From Aurantibrevibacter sp041749595 (lineage in GTDB: Bacteria; Bacteroidota; Bacteroidia; Flavobacteriales; Flavobacteriaceae), in assembly GCA_041749595.1 (NCBI GenBank), contig JBGTBA010000165.1, forward strand, positions 1 through 64,000: 64,000 nt of DNA. Direction: 5' to 3'. Shown in pieces: positions 62,184-64,000 of this stretch. The notes beneath the pieces were generated by a model. The model had not been told where the DNA came from. It ran no database searches and saw only the letters and a program-made list of their open reading frames with translations. Each line of letters starts with the position of its first letter. Positions within the stretch are counted from its first letter, which is position 1. The position numbers and the translations under genes were made by a program.

Positions 62184-63035
62184 ATGGAATATTGCATCAT
62201 CATCCCGGCACACAATGAAGAAGCTTTCTTAGCCCTGACATTAGATTCTGTCCTAAAGCAAACCTTATTACCTAAGAAGGTCGTCATTGTAAACGATAAT
62301 TCGACCGATAGCACATCTGCTATAATCGACAGTTTTGTAGCAAAAAACCTTATTTTTAAAAAATTAGACACCATTTCTTCTACGGCACATATTCCGGGCA
62401 GTAAAGTAATTAATGCCTTCCATAAAGGCCTGGAAAAATTAAATTGCGGCTTTGATTTCATTGTAAAATTAGATGCCGATATAATACTTCCTGAAAATTA
62501 CTTTGAAAAAATAGCTTCCCTCTTCCAAACGCATCCGAAAGCCGGAATTGTCGGTGGTTTTGCTTATGAGGAAGATGCTTTAGGTGACTGGAAACTAAAT
62601 CATCCTATGGACATAGACCATGTTCGAGGTGCTTTCAAAGCCTATTCAAAATCCTGTTTTACGGCGATAGGAGGACTTAGAAATGCCATGGGTTGGGATA
62701 CCGTAGACGAGCTTTTGGCGCGCTACAAAGGGTTTGAAATTATAACGGATAATTCCTTAAAAGTGAAACACCTCCGCCCTACCGGAAAAGCTTATAATAA
62801 AAAAGCAAGGTTTTTGCAGGGAAAAGCTATGTACACCATGCGCTACGGATTTCGGATCACATGTATCGCTTCGGTGAAAATGGCCTGGAAACAACAAAAA
62901 TATCAAGTATTATTGGACAATCTTAAAGGCTTTTTTACAGCTTTACAGGAAAAAGCCCCATTTATGGTAACCAGAGAAGAGGGGCGGTATATCCGGCGAC
63001 TTCGGTGGAAAAATATCCGTGCAAAACTGTTTTGA
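62184..63035 (+). CDS. Glycosyltransferase family 2
   Basis: A 283-residue GT-A fold enzyme. IIPAHNEEAFLALTLDSVL near 5-23, NDNSTDSTS near 37-45 for nucleotide-sugar binding, and the metal-binding VKLDADIILPENYF near 92-105 (DxD-like DAD). It transfers a sugar from a nucleotide donor; acceptor unknown. The C-terminal 80 residues are basic and helical. Third gene of the ketosynthase operon, so a glycolipid product is a reasonable guess. Convergent with the phosphatase-like gene. Confidence 0.88.
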   Translation: MEYCIIIPAHNEEAFLALTLDSVLKQTLLPKKVVIVNDNSTDSTSAIIDSFVAKNLIFKKLDTISSTAHIPGSKVINAFHKGLEKLNCGFDFIVKLDADIILPENYFEKIASLFQTHPKAGIVGGFAYEEDALGDWKLNHPMDIDHVRGAFKAYSKSCFTAIGGLRNAMGWDTVDELLARYKGFEIITDNSLKVKHLRPTGKAYNKKARFLQGKAMYTMRYGFRITCIASVKMAWKQQKYQVLLDNLKGFFTALQEKAPFMVTREEGRYIRRLRWKNIRAKLF

Positions 63036-63066
63036 CCTTTCCGCTTGTTTTTATTGTTCCAATTGC

Positions 63067-64000
63067 TTATTCCAACACTTTTGCAATAGGTGTTCCGGTG
63101 GTTCCACTTGGAAAGGCAATGCCTAAAAGCGTTGCTATGGTTGGGGCAATATCCGGAATTTCAGTTCGATCTACGGTGGTGCCTTTTTTTATGCCTTTTC
63201 CATAAAAGACGAGCGGCACATGAGTGTCATAGACCTGAGGAGATCCGTGGGTAGATCCGGTCTCTGGATAGTCTATTGTTCCCGGTTTTAACACCATTAA
63301 CACATCTCCTGAACGTTTCTGATTGTATCCATTCTGAAGAATATGGGCTATTCCCTCCGTATAACTATTCTCCCACATTTGAAAAGCGGTATATACACGG
63401 TCTATACCCTCATAACCTATAATTTCCTGAGCTAATGCTTCTTGTACTTCCCTAAGATCGATATCTAAATTTTTAATAAGCTTATGGTCCAAAAAAAGTT
63501 GTTCGTTGGACTCATTTTTAATCACGTCCGTTGTACCGTAAGTGTAGTTTAAAAATTCATTTAGCTTGGTTTTCATACCCTTCTTATCCAGATATCCGGC
63601 AGGGATTTTTCGATCTTTTAAATAATTAGGAACATCTATGGCCGCATGGTCTGCCGTTAAAAAAACGGTATATTCGCCTTCACCCACTTGTTTATCCAAA
63701 GCGTTGAGTAGCCGTTCCAAGTCTTGGTCTAACCGAAGGTAGGTATCTTCAATTTCTTTGGAATTTACCCCGTATTTATGCCCAACATAATCCGTGCTGG
63801 AAAAACTTATCGCCAAAAAGTCGGTAATGATATCGGTTCCCAAATTTTCGCCAGTCAATGCCGCAAGGGCAAAATCGACCGTCATCGCGTTCCCAAAAGG
63901 CGTGTTCCTTAAAATTTCAAAATCCCCATTGGTGTTCCACAATGCTGGTATATCGTGGGGAAAAGTTGGCGAGGTCTCCTCTTTGAACAATCCTTCATAG
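63067..64000 (-). CDS. Alkaline phosphatase-superfamily protein, C-terminal part (cut by window edge)
   Basis: A partial gene: the frame is open to the right edge (Y-E-G before the LFKEETS segment), so the N-terminus with the signal peptide and first metal ligands is missing. What is visible contains SFSSTDYVGHKYGVNSKEIE and FLTADHAAIDVPN, the metal-binding Asp/His sites of the PafA-type alkaline phosphatase/nucleotide pyrophosphatase fold, and the late TGSTHGSPQVYDTHVPLVFYG with the last His ligands. Such proteins are exported phosphate monoesterases in Flavobacteria. About 310 residues of an expected 540 are inside. Confidence 0.9.
   Translation of the reverse strand, partial: YEGLFKEETSPTFPHDIPALWNTNGDFEILRNTPFGNAMTVDFALAALTGENLGTDIITDFLAISFSSTDYVGHKYGVNSKEIEDTYLRLDQDLERLLNALDKQVGEGEYTVFLTADHAAIDVPNYLKDRKIPAGYLDKKGMKTKLNEFLNYTYGTTDVIKNESNEQLFLDHKLIKNLDIDLREVQEALAQEIIGYEGIDRVYTAFQMWENSYTEGIAHILQNGYNQKRSGDVLMVLKPGTIDYPETGSTHGSPQVYDTHVPLVFYGKGIKKGTTVDRTEIPDIAPTIATLLGIAFPSGTTGTPIAKVLE

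Noticed and set aside
1..64000. tRNA, rRNA, CRISPR array or prophage
   Set aside because: I read the gaps on both strands and found no cloverleaf, no rRNA-like block, no regular repeat-spacer array and no phage structural genes.

Overview
The window is a 64 kb stretch of chromosome from a member of the Bacteroidota, most probably a marine Flavobacteriaceae (a Maribacter/Arenibacter/Zobellia-type genome is a guess, not shown by the sequence). Grounds: many upstream regions carry the Bacteroidetes -7 box TAnnTTTG, ribosome binding sites are weak and A-rich, and several genes belong to families typical of this phylum (bTHX, DUF6702, the ftsH-LUD-cdsA-psd order, GWxT-free M1/M14/M3 peptidases, lpxK-Nif3-coiled coil). 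Coding density is high. I see no rRNA, tRNA, CRISPR array or prophage.

Layout. 1-1620: accessory left edge with the start of an IS3-type transposase, a visibly AT-richer two-gene unit (small winged-helix-like protein and SAM methyltransferase) and an 11-bp inverted repeat around it. 1751-10163: housekeeping genes (ppc, uracil-DNA glycosylase-like, bTHX, yaaA, rluD-type synthase, PASTA protein, ddl, coaD). 10441-14620: soluble PAS kinase with its receiver protein, then an M14 peptidase lipoprotein. 14617-17002: NUDIX/pyrE divergent pair, SRPBCC protein, birA. 17099-21912: one long operon rsfS-ftsH-LUD-cdsA-psd-ACBP that joins ribosome silencing, membrane proteolysis and phospholipid synthesis. 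21921-28392: creatininase-like, sterol desaturase-like, an unusual zinc-ribbon SDR, valS. 28592-32711: DUF1573, aspartyl protease with PDZ, aminotransferase, murB. 32923-35139: two ECF sigma factors, one with an anti-sigma factor. 35207-42278: lipA, gap with a translationally coupled hybrid kinase, lpxK, Nif3-like, a cysteine-less DUF164 coiled coil. 42345-47816: kynurenine 3-monooxygenase and kynureninase on the same strand, separated by clpP, a lipoprotein and an MFS transporter. 47885-55704: acetyltransferase, O-methyltransferase, PAP2 phosphatase, Tat subunit, M1 and M3 peptidases, rhodanese. 55777-64000: ECF sigma/zinc anti-sigma pair, UbiA-like membrane protein, gcvP, a ketosynthase-methyltransferase-glycosyltransferase operon, and an alkaline-phosphatase-like gene running off the right edge.

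No large unknown system stands out. The best candidates for a second look are the inverted-repeat-bounded unit at the left edge, the S-box-like structured island in the 52875-53262 gap, the SDR whose catalytic tyrosine position holds threonine and which carries a zinc ribbon, the DUF164 protein that has lost all zinc ligands, and the ketosynthase-led operon at 60548-63035.
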